Shown piece by piece: positions 16,243 to 17,197 of a DNA stretch of 17,197 bases. The first letter of the stretch is position 1; every line of letters begins with the position of its first letter. Made by a program: the position numbers and the translations under genes. Source of the stretch: JAICTV01 sp035634055 (lineage in GTDB: Bacteria > Planctomycetota > Phycisphaerae > Tepidisphaerales > Tepidisphaeraceae); the NCBI GenBank assembly GCA_035634055.1, contig DASQDR010000013.1:1-17197 (forward strand). The letters are read 5' to 3'. The notes beneath the pieces are model-generated. The model made no database searches. It was not told where the DNA came from and saw only the letters and a program-made list of their open reading frames with translations.

Positions 16243-16341
16243 CTGGCGAGGGGCTTGTTTCGCCAGCTACTTGTGGCAAATTCAGCAGCAATGGCGAACC
16301 TTTCGCCGACCGCGCGGGTATTGGTAGGCGAGGTCGTACCC
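16243..16341 (+). promoter_or_regulatory. Leader with three consecutive hairpins
   Basis: CTGGCGA (16243-16249) pairs with TCGCCAG (16260-16266), GGCGAA (16293-16298) with TTCGCC (16302-16307), and GGGTA (16316-16320) with TACCC (16337-16341). The first two hairpins share GGCGA and TTTCGCC, so they could swap partners. None has a T-run. No known riboswitch was recognised. The rest of the gap 16006-16409 shows nothing else I can support. Confidence 0.35.
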
Positions 16342-16409
16342 CTTTCCCAAGCCGTTCCCGCGCCAGCGTCGCAACGCCGAGTCCGCACCGCGGAAGAGTG
16401 AGGTCAATC

Positions 16410-17197
16410 GTGAGCAGCCGGTCCGTCCGCACCCCCTCGCCTCTGGTCGAACAACTCGAGAACCGCCAACTGATGAGCCTGGTCGTCGACCTGCGCCTCC
16501 CCGGTGGCGGCAAGGCGGCCACCGTCTCCAGCGTGGGGCAGACCATCAACATGGAGGTCTGGGCGACCGTGAAGGGCAGCGATGCCAATGGCGCCAACGA
16601 GGGCCTCCAGATCGCCGTCGGCTCGATGCTCAGCACCAACGTCAACGGCGGCGCCGCCAGCGGCACCCTCAAGGCGACCCTCGATCCCGGCTTTAGCTCC
16701 CTGGGCGCCAGCCACGGCGGACAGAAGGACTTGGACGGCGACGGCGACCTCGATGTCGGCTCCAACGATAACTCCGCCGCCGACGGCTTCTTCTTCGCCC
16801 GCTCCTCGGGCATGAAGACCAACGGCGTTGTCAGCGGCGACAACATGTCGTTCAAGATCGGCACCGCCACCTTCACCGTTACCTCGCTGAAGACCGGCGG
16901 GCAGACGAATCTGCTGTTCCGCAAGCGCGACTACATCAGCGGCGCGCTCTGGAAGGAAGACGGCAACTTCTCCACCCTCAAGAACGCCTCCACCGGCTCC
17001 TACTCCGGCGGGTCCGCCCTGGTGCTGAGCCGCGGCGGCGTGATCACTCCGACGCCCGGCTCGATCTCCGGCAAGGCGTTCAAGGACGCCGACAAGGACG
17101 GGGTCTACGACTCCGGCGAGGCCGGACTGGGCGGCGCCACCCTCTTCCTGGACAAGGACAAGGACGGCGTCAAGGACCTCGGCGAGCCCACCGCCAC
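16410..17197 (+). CDS. Secreted LEPR-XLL protein with SdrD-B-like repeat, 3' end missing
   Basis: The frame is open to the window end, leaving 262 complete residues. The N-terminus has LVEQLENRQLMSL (12-24), the second LEPR-XLL-type motif in the window, again with no classical signal peptide. Residues about 25-215 form a beta-rich domain with repeated small and polar residues and an acidic DLDGDGDLDVGSND stretch, typical of Ca2+-binding loops. From about 222 it reads SISGKAFKDADKDGVYDSGEAGL, then LDKDKDGVKDLGEP, the hallmark of an SdrD-B-like (Cna-B-type) repeat found in surface proteins. Further repeats probably follow outside the window. GTG 16410 is chosen because GAGG (16400-16403) lies 6 nt upstream; an in-frame GTG at 16398 is possible. 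A candidate promoter and hairpins precede it. A cell-surface or matrix role is inference. Confidence 0.85.
   Translation, partial: MSSRSVRTPSPLVEQLENRQLMSLVVDLRLPGGGKAATVSSVGQTINMEVWATVKGSDANGANEGLQIAVGSMLSTNVNGGAASGTLKATLDPGFSSLGASHGGQKDLDGDGDLDVGSNDNSAADGFFFARSSGMKTNGVVSGDNMSFKIGTATFTVTSLKTGGQTNLLFRKRDYISGALWKEDGNFSTLKNASTGSYSGGSALVLSRGGVITPTPGSISGKAFKDADKDGVYDSGEAGLGGATLFLDKDKDGVKDLGEPTA

Overview
The window is GC-rich DNA that most likely comes from a member of the Planctomycetota, perhaps class Phycisphaerae. Two large secreted proteins (2897-7414 and 16410 to the window end) carry the N-terminal L-E-x-R-x-L-(L/M) motif known as LEPR-XLL / planctomycete extracellular motif, in place of an ordinary signal peptide. 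The phylum call is inference; no rRNA or tRNA is present to test it.

Layout. 1-1061: the C-terminal part of RecJ, cut by the window edge. 1256-2311: transaldolase. 2312-2896: a GC-rich gap that acts as the leader of 2897-7414, a 1505-residue secreted protein with a PPC-like domain and a long Gly/Asn-rich solenoid-like body. It ends at a strong bidirectional terminator (about 7467-7510) shared with the convergent gene 7548-8033, a small secreted Gly/Tyr/Pro-rich protein. 8297-9448 (minus) is proB with its own terminator. The proB-9868 intergenic region holds 14-bp direct repeats and an elaborate set of complementary segments (9704-9846), read here as a possible pseudoknotted 5' leader of 9868-10638. 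That gene encodes a cobalamin-binding-domain-like protein lacking the usual histidine. A textbook terminator follows at 10755-10800, then a secreted 3D-domain protein (10949-11491). 11492-11834 has no gene but contains a 14-bp repeat array and a 36-bp near-perfect inverted repeat.

11835-14636 (minus) is a tight three-gene cassette: Zn alcohol dehydrogenase, L-fuconolactonase-type amidohydrolase and an aldo/keto reductase strongly resembling L-galactose dehydrogenase. Together they suggest oxidative catabolism of L-galactose or L-fucose: sugar to lactone, lactone to aldonate, then dehydrogenation of the aldonate. An AI-2E-family membrane protein (14722 to about 15960, minus) lies upstream on the same strand, with a 7-bp repeat array over its stop codon. 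A long divergent region with a candidate promoter and three leader hairpins precedes the second LEPR-XLL protein, which runs off the window end.

The clearest Shine-Dalgarno sequences (1256, 2897, 8033) all sit 8 nt from their start codons; 9868 has one at 7 nt. Several other genes, including the whole sugar cassette and proB, show none. The observations most worth following are the structured region 9704-9846 together with its His-less B12-like protein, the sugar cassette, and the inverted repeat at 11657-11764.
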